The notes beneath the pieces were generated by a model. That model was given only the letters and a program-made list of their open reading frames with translations, was not told the DNA's origin and ran no database searches. The translations under genes were made by a program, and so were the position numbers. Positions 18,511-27,526 of a stretch of 64,000 bases of DNA are shown in pieces. Location: assembly GCA_052400625.1 (NCBI GenBank), contig JBQTGH010000008.1, one strand, 5' to 3'. How positions within the stretch are numbered: position 1 is the first letter of the stretch; each line of letters begins with the position of its first letter. Source of the stretch: Thermophagus sp052400625. Its GTDB lineage: Bacteria > Bacteroidota > Bacteroidia > Bacteroidales > Marinilabiliaceae.

Positions 18511-20421
18511 TTATTTTACTTCTTCAAAATCCACATCGGTCACTTCGTCATCCCCACCCTTTTTGGCAGATGGATCAGCTTGCTGCTCTCCACCGGCTTG
18601 TGGTCCGCCTTGCGCCTGCTGACTGGCATTATACATCTCTTGAGAAGCGGCCTGGAACACCGTATTAAGTTCCTGAGTGGCTTTATCTATGGCGTCGACA
18701 TCCTGGCTCTTATGCGCTTCTTTCAACTTAGCCAAAGCATCTTCGATGGGTTTTTTCTTCTCGGCCGGTATTTTATCACCAAATTCTTTCAGCTGCTTTT
18801 CAGTTTGGAAAATCAAGCTATCGGCAGTATTGAGTTTATCAATTTTTTCTTTGGCTTTTTTATCGGCTTCAGCATTGGCTTCGGCTTCTTCCTTCATTCT
18901 TTTGATTTCATCATCCGACAGTCCGGAAGAAGCTTCAATTCGAATACTTTGCTCTTTACCCGTAGCTTTATCTTTAGCGGTCACATGTAGAATCCCGTTG
19001 GCATCGATGTCAAAAGTTACTTCAATTTGAGGTACCCCTCTAGGTGCCGGTGGAATACCGTCGAGATGGAAACGTCCAATGGTTTTATTGTCTTTGGCCA
19101 TAGGTCGTTCACCCTGCAACACATGAATTTCCACGGAAGGTTGATTGTCTGCTGCGGTTGTAAAGGTTTCTGATTTTTTAGTAGGGATGGTCGTGTTGGC
19201 TTCAATCAGTTTGGTCATCACCCCTCCCATGGTTTCAATACCAAGAGAAAGAGGCGTCACATCCAACAACAACACATCTTTCACTTCTCCGGTGAGTACA
19301 CCACCTTGGATCGCAGCACCCACAGCAACCACTTCATCGGGGTTCACCCCTTTGGAGGCTTTCTTTCCAAAAAAGTCTTCAACGACTTTTTGAATAGCAG
19401 GAATACGAGTAGAACCACCTACCAAAATAACTTCGTCAATATCAGAAGCACTTAAACCTGCATCTTTTAAGGCAACTTTACACGGTTCCAAACTTCTTTG
19501 CACTAAATCGTAAGTGAGTTGATCAAATTGAGATCTGGAAAGTGTTTTCACCAAGTGTTTAGGCACACCGTCAACCGGCATAATGTAAGGAAGGTTGATC
19601 TCGGTACTACTTGAACTTGACAGTTCAATTTTAGCTTTTTCGGCAGCATCTTTCAAGCGCTGCAAAGCCATAGGATCCTTTTTCAGGTCAACACCCTCAT
19701 CCTTTTTGAACTCACTTGCCAACCAGTCGATAATCGCTTCATCGAAATCATCACCACCGAGGTGGGTATCACCATTGGTAGATTTCACTTCGAACACTCC
19801 TTCGCCCAATTCAAGAATACTAATATCGAAAGTACCACCTCCTAAGTCGAAGACAGCTACCTTCATATCCTGACCTTTCTTGTCAAGACCATAGGCCAAA
19901 GAGGCAGCAGTCGGTTCGTTAATGATTCTTTTCACATTCAGTCCGGCAATTTCTCCGGCTTCTTTGGTCGCCTGGCGTTGTGAGTCATTAAAGTAGGCCG
20001 GAACGGTAATAACGGCTTCAGTGACCTCTTGTCCCAGATAGTCTTCAGCGGTCTTCTTCATTTTTTGGAGGACCATGGCAGAGATTTCCTGCGGCGAATA
20101 CTGACGATCATCTATCTGAACCCGAGGTGTATTATTGTCACCCTTCACCACTTTATAAGGAACCCTTTTGATCTCATTAGGGATGTCATTGAACATGCTT
20201 CCCATAAAGCGTTTGATAGAATATATCGTTTTTTCAGGATTTGTGATTGCCTGCCGTTTGGCAGGATCACCTACTTTGCGTTCACCATTTTCTACGAATG
20301 CAACAATTGATGGCGTCGTACGTTTGCCTTCACTGTTGGGAATTACAACAGCTTCGTTACCCTCCATTACTGCCACACACGAGTTGGTAGTTCCTAAGTC
20401 AATTCCAATTATTTTTCCCAT
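18511..20421 (-). CDS. dnaK: Chaperone DnaK (Hsp70)
   Basis: 636 aa, full length. ATPase domain about 1-385 (GIIGIDLGTTNSCVAV at the start, FDLGGGTFDISIL, VLVGGSTRIPAIQ), linker DVLLLDVTPLSLGIE, substrate-binding beta domain to about 505, then the helical lid and a Gly/Gln-rich tail ending in DVDFEEVK, typical of bacterial DnaK. It folds nascent and stress-denatured proteins with DnaJ and GrpE, which are not adjacent here. It is monocistronic: its own terminator follows and 174 bp precede the start. No CIRCE-like operator was recognised. Confidence 0.97.
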   Translation of the reverse strand: MGKIIGIDLGTTNSCVAVMEGNEAVVIPNSEGKRTTPSIVAFVENGERKVGDPAKRQAITNPEKTIYSIKRFMGSMFNDIPNEIKRVPYKVVKGDNNTPRVQIDDRQYSPQEISAMVLQKMKKTAEDYLGQEVTEAVITVPAYFNDSQRQATKEAGEIAGLNVKRIINEPTAASLAYGLDKKGQDMKVAVFDLGGGTFDISILELGEGVFEVKSTNGDTHLGGDDFDEAIIDWLASEFKKDEGVDLKKDPMALQRLKDAAEKAKIELSSSSSTEINLPYIMPVDGVPKHLVKTLSRSQFDQLTYDLVQRSLEPCKVALKDAGLSASDIDEVILVGGSTRIPAIQKVVEDFFGKKASKGVNPDEVVAVGAAIQGGVLTGEVKDVLLLDVTPLSLGIETMGGVMTKLIEANTTIPTKKSETFTTAADNQPSVEIHVLQGERPMAKDNKTIGRFHLDGIPPAPRGVPQIEVTFDIDANGILHVTAKDKATGKEQSIRIEASSGLSDDEIKRMKEEAEANAEADKKAKEKIDKLNTADSLIFQTEKQLKEFGDKIPAEKKKPIEDALAKLKEAHKSQDVDAIDKATQELNTVFQAASQEMYNASQQAQGGPQAGGEQQADPSAKKGGDDEVTDVDFEEVK

Positions 20422-20595
20422 TGTGTAATTTATTTTTCGTTCTCATTACTTTTCAACAATCGACCAACTCTTAAATCAAAGGATATGCCATTTATCTAAC
20501 ATCATCAAAAGAAGTAATAAAGATGTAATTATGACACGGGATAATCAAAATCATCTCGTATTGTGACAGGCACCACGTGACAAATCGACAGAAGC

Positions 20596-22053
20596 TCATT
20601 CATTAGCTTCTACAGGATCATATAAAAGATTTAAAGACGTTTCGAAATACTTAGTCCTTTTTCGTTTATCTGCCAACGAACAGGGGCCGGATAAGCACCC
20701 GCCCTCACAAGCCATAACTTCTATAAAGTTGCCGGGTACTTTACCCCGGGCATAGGCTTTTAACATATTCATAGATTTTTTATCCAGACCATTGATCACT
20801 ATTTCTTTAATAAATACATCCTCGCTGACCTTCTTGACGGCATTGACCACACCACTGCTTCTGGCAAAGCCGTGCGCCTCACGATCCACAATCGTCAGAG
20901 TGGCTCCTTCATCCTGAGTATGGACATCGATTGCCAACCCCTCAAAAATGGCATCAAGTTCTTCAAATGTAAGGGTATAATCTACGAGCCCCGATTCTTT
21001 AGCCTCTTTTCTTTTTGCGACGCACGGACCGATAAATACGGTGGATGATTCCGGGAAACGTTCTTTGGATATCTTGGCTGTAAAAATCATTGGAGAAGGG
21101 GTTTCACTCACCAATTTTTTCATGGCCGGAATATGTTTATTCACTGCTTCCACAAACGAAGGGCAACAGGAAGTGGTCATCAATCCACACCCCTTTTCCA
21201 ATCGTTCTCGAAATTCATCGGCTTCTTCACGCGCTGTTATGGCAGCTCCTTCTGCAACTTCCACCACATGGGCAAAACCTGCTTCTTTTATGGCATTGAT
21301 AATTTGTCCGGGTTTGGCACCATACTGGCCGTAAAGAGACGGTGCCACCATAGCAGTCAGCTTCTTCCCTTTCTTGACAGCACTCAATACATCAATAGCC
21401 TGAGATATTTCGAAGACGGATCCAAATGGACAGGCATTAATACACCGTCCGCAAAGGATGCATTTTTCCTCATCGATCTCTTCCACGCCTTCCTTATTTT
21501 TCTTTATGGCACCTACCGGACAAGCCTCCTCGCAGGGCACCGGCACATATATGATCGCATGATAGGGGCATGCTTTATGACAAATGCCACAACTAACACA
21601 GTTTTCTTCTTTGATACGTGCCTTACCATCGGCATCGATGGTTATGGCATCCTTGGGACAATTCATCTGACATGACCGCCCCACGCATCCCCGGCAAAGA
21701 TTACTGACCACATAATTGACCTTCACACAACTGGTGCAGGCTTCATCAACCACTGTCAACATGCTATTATTCACAGGCTGCTCCCGCTGAAGCGCCTTGG
21801 TGGCATATTCAGACAACGGCGTTAGTTCATCAATTTCATCATGGGGTCGAAACCCTAACAGTGGCATCGACTTATACTTGATCACCGCTCTCTCTTTATG
21901 CACACAACACCGATGGCGTGTACCCCTCTCTTTGGGCGCCATTTCCAGTGGAATACGGTCGATCTTTTCAGTTAGTAGATTCTCTTTCATCAGTCTGGTT
22001 AACCGCACGAGCAGTTCTCGACGAATAACCATGGTGTTTTGGAGGTAGGCCAT
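20596..22053 (-). CDS. [FeFe] hydrogenase, monomeric ferredoxin-domain type (group B-like)
   Basis: 485 aa. The N-terminal half carries an unusual cysteine cluster (CTSCVKVNYVVSNLCRGCVGRSCQMNCP) and [4Fe-4S] ferredoxin repeats (CVSCGICHKACP, then CEEACP, CILCGRCINACP). The C-terminal half is the H-cluster domain: TSCCPSF (L1), GPCVAKRKEA (L2) and VMACEGGCLSGP (L3), giving the four H-cluster cysteines. L2 begins GPC rather than the MPC of classic group A enzymes, which with TSCCPSF points to group B. It would couple ferredoxin to H2 in fermentation. No maturase hydEFG is in the window. It is transcribed alone, with a -7 element at 22092-22099. Confidence 0.85.
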   Translation of the reverse strand: MAYLQNTMVIRRELLVRLTRLMKENLLTEKIDRIPLEMAPKERGTRHRCCVHKERAVIKYKSMPLLGFRPHDEIDELTPLSEYATKALQREQPVNNSMLTVVDEACTSCVKVNYVVSNLCRGCVGRSCQMNCPKDAITIDADGKARIKEENCVSCGICHKACPYHAIIYVPVPCEEACPVGAIKKNKEGVEEIDEEKCILCGRCINACPFGSVFEISQAIDVLSAVKKGKKLTAMVAPSLYGQYGAKPGQIINAIKEAGFAHVVEVAEGAAITAREEADEFRERLEKGCGLMTTSCCPSFVEAVNKHIPAMKKLVSETPSPMIFTAKISKERFPESSTVFIGPCVAKRKEAKESGLVDYTLTFEELDAIFEGLAIDVHTQDEGATLTIVDREAHGFARSSGVVNAVKKVSEDVFIKEIVINGLDKKSMNMLKAYARGKVPGNFIEVMACEGGCLSGPCSLADKRKRTKYFETSLNLLYDPVEANE

Positions 22054-22091
22054 AAAAAACTATGGGATTTTTCTGGTTTATTATTTCGCCG

Positions 22092-22099
22092 CAAAAGTA
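22092..22099 (-). promoter_or_regulatory. -7 element for the hydrogenase gene
   Basis: On the minus strand TACTTTTG matches TAnnTTTG, 39 bp upstream of the start codon. The -33 motif is poor. Confidence 0.35.
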
Positions 22100-22473
22100 A
22101 AGATTATTGAAGAATTATTTCTGCAATCGCTGTTAAAAAAGAAAAATTTCTTTATTGATCTGGAATCATTGCCAAAAAACAGCACCATAAACGGATACTA
22201 TTAAATCACGCGCCCTCATAATAGAACGCCAACCCGGTCAACTCTACTTATCAAAATACAATAATCCTTTTGATCGACAATAAGCAATTATTACTTTTGT
22301 CAACCTTAATTTTTTAAAATATGAAACAAATCTATATATCAACTATCATTTCATAAATTATTTAGAAAGAATTGCACGTATAGATTATCAAATTATTTTT
22401 ACAACCTATATATTCAACAAAGTTCGCATAATCCCAATTTTTATCATGCGCCTTATTTTCTTAAAAATTATTC
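22100..22473. other. Intergenic, no gene seen
   Basis: About 370 bp of A+T-rich divergent intergenic DNA between the hydrogenase and a predicted outer-membrane protein. No repeat family member, hairpin-plus-T-run or open frame stands out. Confidence 0.4.
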
Positions 22474-23049
22474 ATGAAGAATCGTCTTATAATTTTTCTG
22501 TTAATTTTCTGCCATTGCCTTGTCAAAAGCCAAGCGCAAGATGCAAATGTGGAAAAAAGCGTTTGGGGTGTCCAAACCTTATTTCTTCCATTAACAATTT
22601 ACAATGAGTCGAGACTCACAAACAAAATTGCCTTACGCAGTGAATTGAGTTGGGGCTTTTTTTGGTCTCAGAACTTCTTGAACGATTCTCCCCAATGGGG
22701 TATTGTCCCTTATTTTTGTTTGGAACCACGTTATTACTACAACTTTAACAGACGGCTTCAAAAAGGAAAAAGAATTGACGGCAATAGTGGAAATTACATA
22801 TCGGTATATAACGGATTTCAACCTGGATTCAGAATAAAATCTGAAAATATTGACTTTAATCCATTTATTTTTATTGTGCCTATGTACGGATTAAGACGCC
22901 ATATCGGCAAACATTTCAATTTCGAAACAGCAATTGGAATTGGCTATGGACTGGAATTTGAGACAATAACCTATGCCAATAAAACTTACCACAATACTTA
23001 TTCATCCATATTGCCCAACTTTCGTCTGGCTATAGGATACATATTTTAA
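22474..23049 (+). CDS. Predicted outer-membrane beta-barrel protein
   Basis: 191 aa with a signal peptide (MKNRLIIFLLIFCHCLVKSQA). The remainder alternates hydrophobic and polar residues with many aromatics (WGFFWSQNF, YYYNFNRRL, FNFETAIGIGYGLEF) and ends in LAIGYIF, a terminal aromatic typical of outer-membrane barrels. Small barrel, 8 strands or so. No family name is certain. Its stop overlaps the convergent TrmH-type gene by 4 bp. Confidence 0.65.
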   Translation: MKNRLIIFLLIFCHCLVKSQAQDANVEKSVWGVQTLFLPLTIYNESRLTNKIALRSELSWGFFWSQNFLNDSPQWGIVPYFCLEPRYYYNFNRRLQKGKRIDGNSGNYISVYNGFQPGFRIKSENIDFNPFIFIVPMYGLRRHIGKHFNFETAIGIGYGLEFETITYANKTYHNTYSSILPNFRLAIGYIF

Positions 23050-23570
23050 AGTATAAGGTGTTTATGCTGTCTCATCCACTCAAACAGGCAAACGGCTGCG
23101 GCATGTGACACGTTCATCGATTTTACCGGCCCCAACATAGGAATGTGAACGTCTATCTGACCGGGAAGTTTAATCCCTTCGGGGAGCCCCGACCGTTCAC
23201 TGCCCACCATAAGAGCCATTTTGTCAGGTAATTTAGTTCTCAACAAGTTTTTGGACCCGGGGACGGTTTCCAGTGCCACAAAAGTATATTGATCAGGGAT
23301 ATGTCGAAGAAGCTCTTCTGTACGACAGAAAAGCCAGTCAACCTGATCATAAGCGCCCCCTGCAACATACTTCATTTTGGTTGTTTTGAAGACGGCTTCC
23401 GCCTCATCTTTCACAAACAAAACCAACCGGCATCCAACATTGGCAGCCAGACGCAAAAGACTTCCTGCATTTTCCGGTGTCTGGAGATGCCAACCAATTA
23501 GTATGGGAGCCATTTCTTCAGCAAAAGGCTCATAATGTTTATCCGCGAAGAATCTATTGGCCTGATTCAA
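23046..23570 (-). CDS. TrmH/SpoU-family RNA 2'-O-methyltransferase
   Basis: 174 aa. The SPOUT trefoil-knot motifs are clear: WHLQTPENAGSLLRLAANVGC (motif 1), LMVGSERSGLPEG (motif 2) and PMLGPVKSMNVSHAAAVCLFEWMR (motif 3). It would methylate a ribose in tRNA or rRNA with S-adenosylmethionine; the target nucleotide cannot be assigned. It has no N-terminal substrate-binding extension, as in TrmL-like short members. Confidence 0.85.
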   Translation of the reverse strand: MNQANRFFADKHYEPFAEEMAPILIGWHLQTPENAGSLLRLAANVGCRLVLFVKDEAEAVFKTTKMKYVAGGAYDQVDWLFCRTEELLRHIPDQYTFVALETVPGSKNLLRTKLPDKMALMVGSERSGLPEGIKLPGQIDVHIPMLGPVKSMNVSHAAAVCLFEWMRQHKHLIL

Positions 23571-23726
23571 TAATCTAGATTTTGTCTTTATTAATAATGG
23601 CTCTATCTATTCTAAAATCATCTCTTTCGCTTGGGTAACTTCAATAACAAACAATCATTTGGTCCCATCAAATTTGTCGTTGGTCCCAAATTACTTCTTC
23701 CCAACCAACCCGTATGGACTAAGATT

Positions 23727-25142
23727 TCAACACTTCAACCCCATCTCTTTCCCTTTTTGGAGCATAAAGTTTCTGGCCTCTTCATACTCGTTATGAATGG
23801 TTCCTTCCAGTATAGCTTCTTTTATTGCGGCCTTTATCTCTCCCACAATTTTGCATGGGGGAAGTCCGAACGTTTCCATAATTTCTTCTCCCGACACCGG
23901 TGGCTGAAAATTACGGATCCGATCTTTCTCCTCAATCTCTTTTAGCTTTTGCCTGACAATTTTAAAGTTACGCAAGAACTTACGTACTTTCACCTCATTC
24001 TTGGAAGTAATATCGGCTTCACATAAAGTCATCAAACTCTCTATATCATCCCCGGCATCAAAGAGGAGCCTTCGAATGGCCGAGTCGGTAACCTCTTCTT
24101 CACTCAGGACAATAGGGCGCATATGGAGCTCCACCATTTTCTGCACAAACTTCATCTTGTCGTTTTGCGGCAACCTCAGTCGATTAAAGATTTTTGGCAC
24201 CATTTTCTTGCCCACATAGTTGTGGGAATGGAAGGTCCATCCGAGTTTGGGGTCAAAACGTTTGGTCCGCGGTTTGGCTATATCATGCAACAGAGCTGCC
24301 CATCTTAACCAAAGATCATCCGAATGTTCCGCCAACTGATCCACCACTTCCAAAGTATGATAAAAATTATCCTTGTGCCCTATACCGTTAATTTTTTCGA
24401 CCCCTTTTAAGGCCTGCAGCTCCGGTAAAATCATAGGTAGCAGCCCGGTTTTCTCCAACAACTTGAAGCCCACCGACGGTTTCTTCGACAACAATATTTT
24501 ATTAAGTTCCTCTGAAATTCTTTCTTTGGAAACAATTTCCAACCGTTTTTTTTGGGACACAATTCCTTCATAGGTGTTCTCTTCGATACGAAACCCCAGC
24601 TGTGCCGCAAAACGAATGGCTCGAAGCATCCGCAAAGGGTCGTCTGAAAAAGTCACCATCGGATCCAAAGGAGTACGTATAATACCAGCTTCCAGATCCC
24701 TTATGCCGTGGAAAGGATCCACCAATTTCCCATAGCTTTTTTCATTCAATGAAAGCGCCAAGGCATTGATGGTAAAGTCTCGTCGATTCTGATCATCCTC
24801 CAGCGTTCCGTCTTCCACTATAGGCTTACGACTATCTCTTTGATAAGATTCTTTTCGGGCGCCCACAAATTCCACGTCCAATCCCTGATATTTAAACATG
24901 GCCGTTCCAAAGTTTTTAAACACATAAACTTTAACGCCACCCAGTTTCTTGGCCACAGCACCTGCCAGCTCTATCCCGCTGCCAACCACGACCACATCAA
25001 TATCAGTGGTAGGACGCTTCAATATCAAATCCCTGACAAATCCGCCCACCACATATGCCTCTTTGTCGTATCGGTCAGCCACCTGCGAAATAGCCTTAAA
25101 TACCGGCGATTGTATATGTTTTATCATTCCTGTAAAATTCAT
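23727..25142 (-). CDS. cca: CCA-adding tRNA nucleotidyltransferase with HD domain
   Basis: 471 aa from ATG 25142; a longer frame to 25211 adds 23 unlikely residues. The class II polymerase head has VGGFVRDLILKRPTTDIDVVVVG (G-G-x-V-R-D and the catalytic D-x-D), then RRDFTINALA and DDPLRMLRAIRFAAQLGF, which bind RNA and nucleotide. About residues 250-380 form an HD phosphohydrolase domain (WAALLHDIAKP). It repairs and completes tRNA 3' CCA ends; tRNA-Lys at 46081 already encodes its CCA. Confidence 0.93.
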   Translation of the reverse strand: MNFTGMIKHIQSPVFKAISQVADRYDKEAYVVGGFVRDLILKRPTTDIDVVVVGSGIELAGAVAKKLGGVKVYVFKNFGTAMFKYQGLDVEFVGARKESYQRDSRKPIVEDGTLEDDQNRRDFTINALALSLNEKSYGKLVDPFHGIRDLEAGIIRTPLDPMVTFSDDPLRMLRAIRFAAQLGFRIEENTYEGIVSQKKRLEIVSKERISEELNKILLSKKPSVGFKLLEKTGLLPMILPELQALKGVEKINGIGHKDNFYHTLEVVDQLAEHSDDLWLRWAALLHDIAKPRTKRFDPKLGWTFHSHNYVGKKMVPKIFNRLRLPQNDKMKFVQKMVELHMRPIVLSEEEVTDSAIRRLLFDAGDDIESLMTLCEADITSKNEVKVRKFLRNFKIVRQKLKEIEEKDRIRNFQPPVSGEEIMETFGLPPCKIVGEIKAAIKEAILEGTIHNEYEEARNFMLQKGKEMGLKC

Positions 25143-25211
25143 TTCTATTTTTAATACCCCTGGCTTCCTGTAAATTTGGAACAAATCCCGAAGAACTTGA
25201 AAGTCCAGCAC

Positions 25212-25389
25212 ATAGACCTATCCTTATCGCTAAAAATCAGGATTATTCAACTATTTGACCTTTTGGGTTGTTAGGATAAGATCATCGGGAGGGCAAAATT
25301 ACAAATATAATCTCAATCGGCAGGCAGATTGACATAACTCAATATTTTTTGGCACAGGGATTGTATTAACATATTCACAAATTTACATA
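25212..25389. other. Divergent intergenic region
   Basis: About 180 bp between cca and the thioredoxin promoter. A stretch at 25243-25268 is mildly palindromic, but nothing else is supported. Confidence 0.3.
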
Positions 25390-25420
25390 TTTGGAAAATC
25401 TAAAAAATTCACTAATTTTG
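25390..25420 (+). promoter_or_regulatory. Consensus Bacteroidota promoter for the first thioredoxin
   Basis: TTTG (25390-25393), exactly 19 bp, TAATTTTG (25413-25420). Both boxes are perfect. It lies 24 bp before the ATG. Confidence 0.8.
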
Positions 25421-25443
25421 AACCAATAAAAACAAGAAACATT

Positions 25444-25803
25444 ATGGTTGAGCATTTGACAAAAGAAACGTTCAAAGAAAAAGTTTTTGATTTCGAAAAC
25501 AATAAAGAATGGAAATTTGAAGGCGAAAAGCCTTGTTTGATTGACTTCTACGCAGACTGGTGTCAACCCTGTAAAATGGTAGCCCCCATCTTGGAAGAAC
25601 TTTCGGAAGAATACAACGGAAAAATAGATATTTATAAGATAGATACTGAAGACCAACGCGAACTGGCCGGCATGTTCGGGATTCAAAGTATTCCGTCGCT
25701 TCTGTTCGTCCCTACCGAAGGTCAACCGCAAATGGCACAGGGTGCCTTGCCCAAAGACACATTTGAGCGGGCCATTAAAGATGTATTAAAGGTTGAGAAA
25801 TAA
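25444..25803 (+). CDS. Thioredoxin, cytoplasmic, WCQPC active site
   Basis: 119 aa. Thioredoxin fold with the active site DWCQPCKMVAP and the cis-proline stretch GIQSIPSLLF. The usual WCGPC is changed to WCQPC, which should shift redox potential or partner choice. An N-terminal extension LTKETFKEKVFDFENNKEWKFEG is shared with the secreted paralogue directly downstream, so the two arose by tandem duplication. There is no signal peptide. Confidence 0.88.
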   Translation: MVEHLTKETFKEKVFDFENNKEWKFEGEKPCLIDFYADWCQPCKMVAPILEELSEEYNGKIDIYKIDTEDQRELAGMFGIQSIPSLLFVPTEGQPQMAQGALPKDTFERAIKDVLKVEK

Positions 25804-25816
25804 ACTTCACCTTTCT

Positions 25817-25824
25817 TATTTTTG
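25817..25824 (+). promoter_or_regulatory. -7 element for the second thioredoxin
   Basis: TATTTTTG fits TAnnTTTG, in the 45-bp gap between the two thioredoxin genes. It suggests separate expression of the secreted copy. Confidence 0.4.
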
Positions 25825-25848
25825 TAAATCATTAATAAGTCAACGATC

Positions 25849-26307
25849 ATGAAAAGTAACTCAACATTATTTCTGGGACTCATTCTCCTGCTATTTTCGT
25901 CCTCATCGGTCATCAAGGCAAATCCCGGGGGGGACACCGCAGAATCTAATGTCATTCATTTAGACAAACAGGCTTTTATTGAGCAGGTATTTGACTTCGA
26001 AAATAACAGCGAGTGGGCCTACAAAGGTAACAAACCAGCCATTCTGGACTTTTATGCCGACTGGTGTGGCCCCTGCAGGATGTTGTCGCCGGTATTGGAA
26101 GAAATTCAGAAAGAATACAATGGAAAAATTCAGGTATATAAAATAGACACCGAAAAATCGCGCGAACTATCAGCTGCCTTTGGCATCCGTAGTTTACCTA
26201 CCATTGTTTTTATACCTCTGAATGAGAAACCTCAGGCTGTGCTCGGTTTTGTACCCAAAGAACAGTTGACCAAAATGATTTCAGAAATACTGAAAGTATC
26301 GAAATAA
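25849..26307 (+). CDS. Exported thioredoxin, WCGPC active site
   Basis: 152 aa. It has a signal peptide (MKSNSTLFLGLILLLFSSSSVIKA) followed by a thioredoxin domain with DWCGPCRMLSP and the cis-proline run GIRSLPTIVF. It is likely periplasmic, acting on exported disulfides. The sequence between signal and fold (FIEQVFDFENNSEWAYKGNKP) matches the N-terminus of the cytoplasmic copy 45 bp upstream. Confidence 0.88.
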   Translation: MKSNSTLFLGLILLLFSSSSVIKANPGGDTAESNVIHLDKQAFIEQVFDFENNSEWAYKGNKPAILDFYADWCGPCRMLSPVLEEIQKEYNGKIQVYKIDTEKSRELSAAFGIRSLPTIVFIPLNEKPQAVLGFVPKEQLTKMISEILKVSK

Positions 26308-26323
26308 AAATTCTTAACATTAA

Positions 26324-26419
26324 GGATGAAACGAGCATGACCAACAAAGGTTGGCACAACAAGAACATGCATAAACCAATGGTCTTGCGAGTTCCATCAG
26401 ACCAATAAATTAGATAAAC
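26324..26419 (+). repeat. Dispersed element B, full copy
   Basis: It starts GGATGAAACGAGCATGACCA and ends with AATAAATTAGATAAAC. Outer arms GCATGACC/GGTCTTGC and inner hairpin CCAAC-AAA-GTTGG-like (CCAACAAAGGTTGG) can form. It lies 17 bp after the secreted thioredoxin stop. Confidence 0.75.
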
Positions 26420-26543
26420 ATTTGGATGAAAAGTTGAAAGCTTAGGAATCAGAGTTTTTAATGGTGAATTTCAAAAAATATTACTCCCACAAAACTTTAA
26501 CGAATACGCTTTTTAATTAATCACCCAAAAAATAAACATAAAT

Positions 26544-26578
26544 AAAAAGGGATTACCGGTTATGGTAATCCCTTTTTT
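26544..26578 (+). terminator. Intrinsic terminator
   Basis: AAAAAGGGATTACC, loop GGTTAT, GGTAATCCCTTTTTT: a long stem ending in T-run, also with an A-run on the left, so it may work both ways. It separates the thioredoxin unit from the gene at 26627. Confidence 0.85.
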
Positions 26579-26626
26579 GTATCCTATCCCTGAAATCATT
26601 AAATTTAACAGACAAAAAACCGATTC

Positions 26627-27136
26627 ATGAGCACAAACACATCATCTGAAACAAACACCGGTAAAGCCCTTCTGGAAGAACGGCTCGAAGGATTGGACCA
26701 TAAAAATTTCAACTGGCAAGCCTGGAAAAAAGGCACCCTGCTGGTGTTGAAAAGAATCTTCGGTCCCGACAACATCTACGTTCGCGAACTGGAAAATACC
26801 GACTATCAATACAACAGCTGGTCGTTACGCGACACCGCCGGAAGTGAAGACCCGGTAAAAGAAAGCGTCAGAGAGCTGCTTCGAATATGTATTACCGAAG
26901 CGAACCTTAACGAGCCTCTTAAATCCAACGAAACCACCAACCCCTTACAGGAACTTAAAAATATTTTGTCACAGTTTTTTGACCATGCCACTTTGGCAGA
27001 AATCCAAAAAATTGCATCCGACGATATGCCTGCTATGGCAAAAGAAGAACAGATAGAAAAAATCATTTCGGACAAAATACCCAAATACCAAACCACCTTG
27101 CTGGGTAAAATTTTGTTGTGGGCTGCTGAGAAGTAA
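26627..27136 (+). CDS. Hypothetical protein
   Basis: 169 aa, soluble, acidic, with no signal peptide or membrane segment. It is rich in predicted helix and I do not recognise a family. The segment WSLRDTAGSEDPVKESVRELLRICI could be a helical bundle. The base composition matches its neighbours, so it is probably an ordinary resident gene. It starts 49 bp after a strong terminator and stands alone. Confidence 0.6.
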   Translation: MSTNTSSETNTGKALLEERLEGLDHKNFNWQAWKKGTLLVLKRIFGPDNIYVRELENTDYQYNSWSLRDTAGSEDPVKESVRELLRICITEANLNEPLKSNETTNPLQELKNILSQFFDHATLAEIQKIASDDMPAMAKEEQIEKIISDKIPKYQTTLLGKILLWAAEK

Positions 27137-27526
27137 AATTAAACTAACCCTTTTCCTCTCCTATCCGCAAAATGAACAATAAAAATACTGTTTTCCAACA
27201 TTGTTTACAGACTTAATCCGGCCGGGAAACGAATAAACATAAAACTTCAGTGCAGGAACATCTTTAATACCCACAAAATTGTCAAAACCCGCGAATCAAA
27301 CTTAGCCTATTTACAAACCGAATATTCCCTGCACCCAAGAGAATTCTTAATAACGGCTTCATGGTCGCTGAGAAACCCAAAGCATTAACAATGAATTTAT
27401 TAAAAAAACGATATACTGATAAAAACCCCACCGTTGTTGTAGATTCGCCATACACATCGCGATAGTTAGAAACAACTAGCAATCATAAATATTTAATGAT
27501 GTCTATAACCTTTAAACTGTATAGCC
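27137..27526. other. Intergenic, no gene supported
   Basis: 390 bp. A 66-codon minus-strand frame (27282-27482) lacks any feature of a real protein. No repeat family member or terminator found. Confidence 0.4.

Noticed and set aside
18508..18990. 160-codon plus-strand frame antisense to dnaK
   Set aside because: A shadow of the dnaK C-terminal coding strand; the phenylalanine-rich product reflects the reverse of lysine/glutamate codons.
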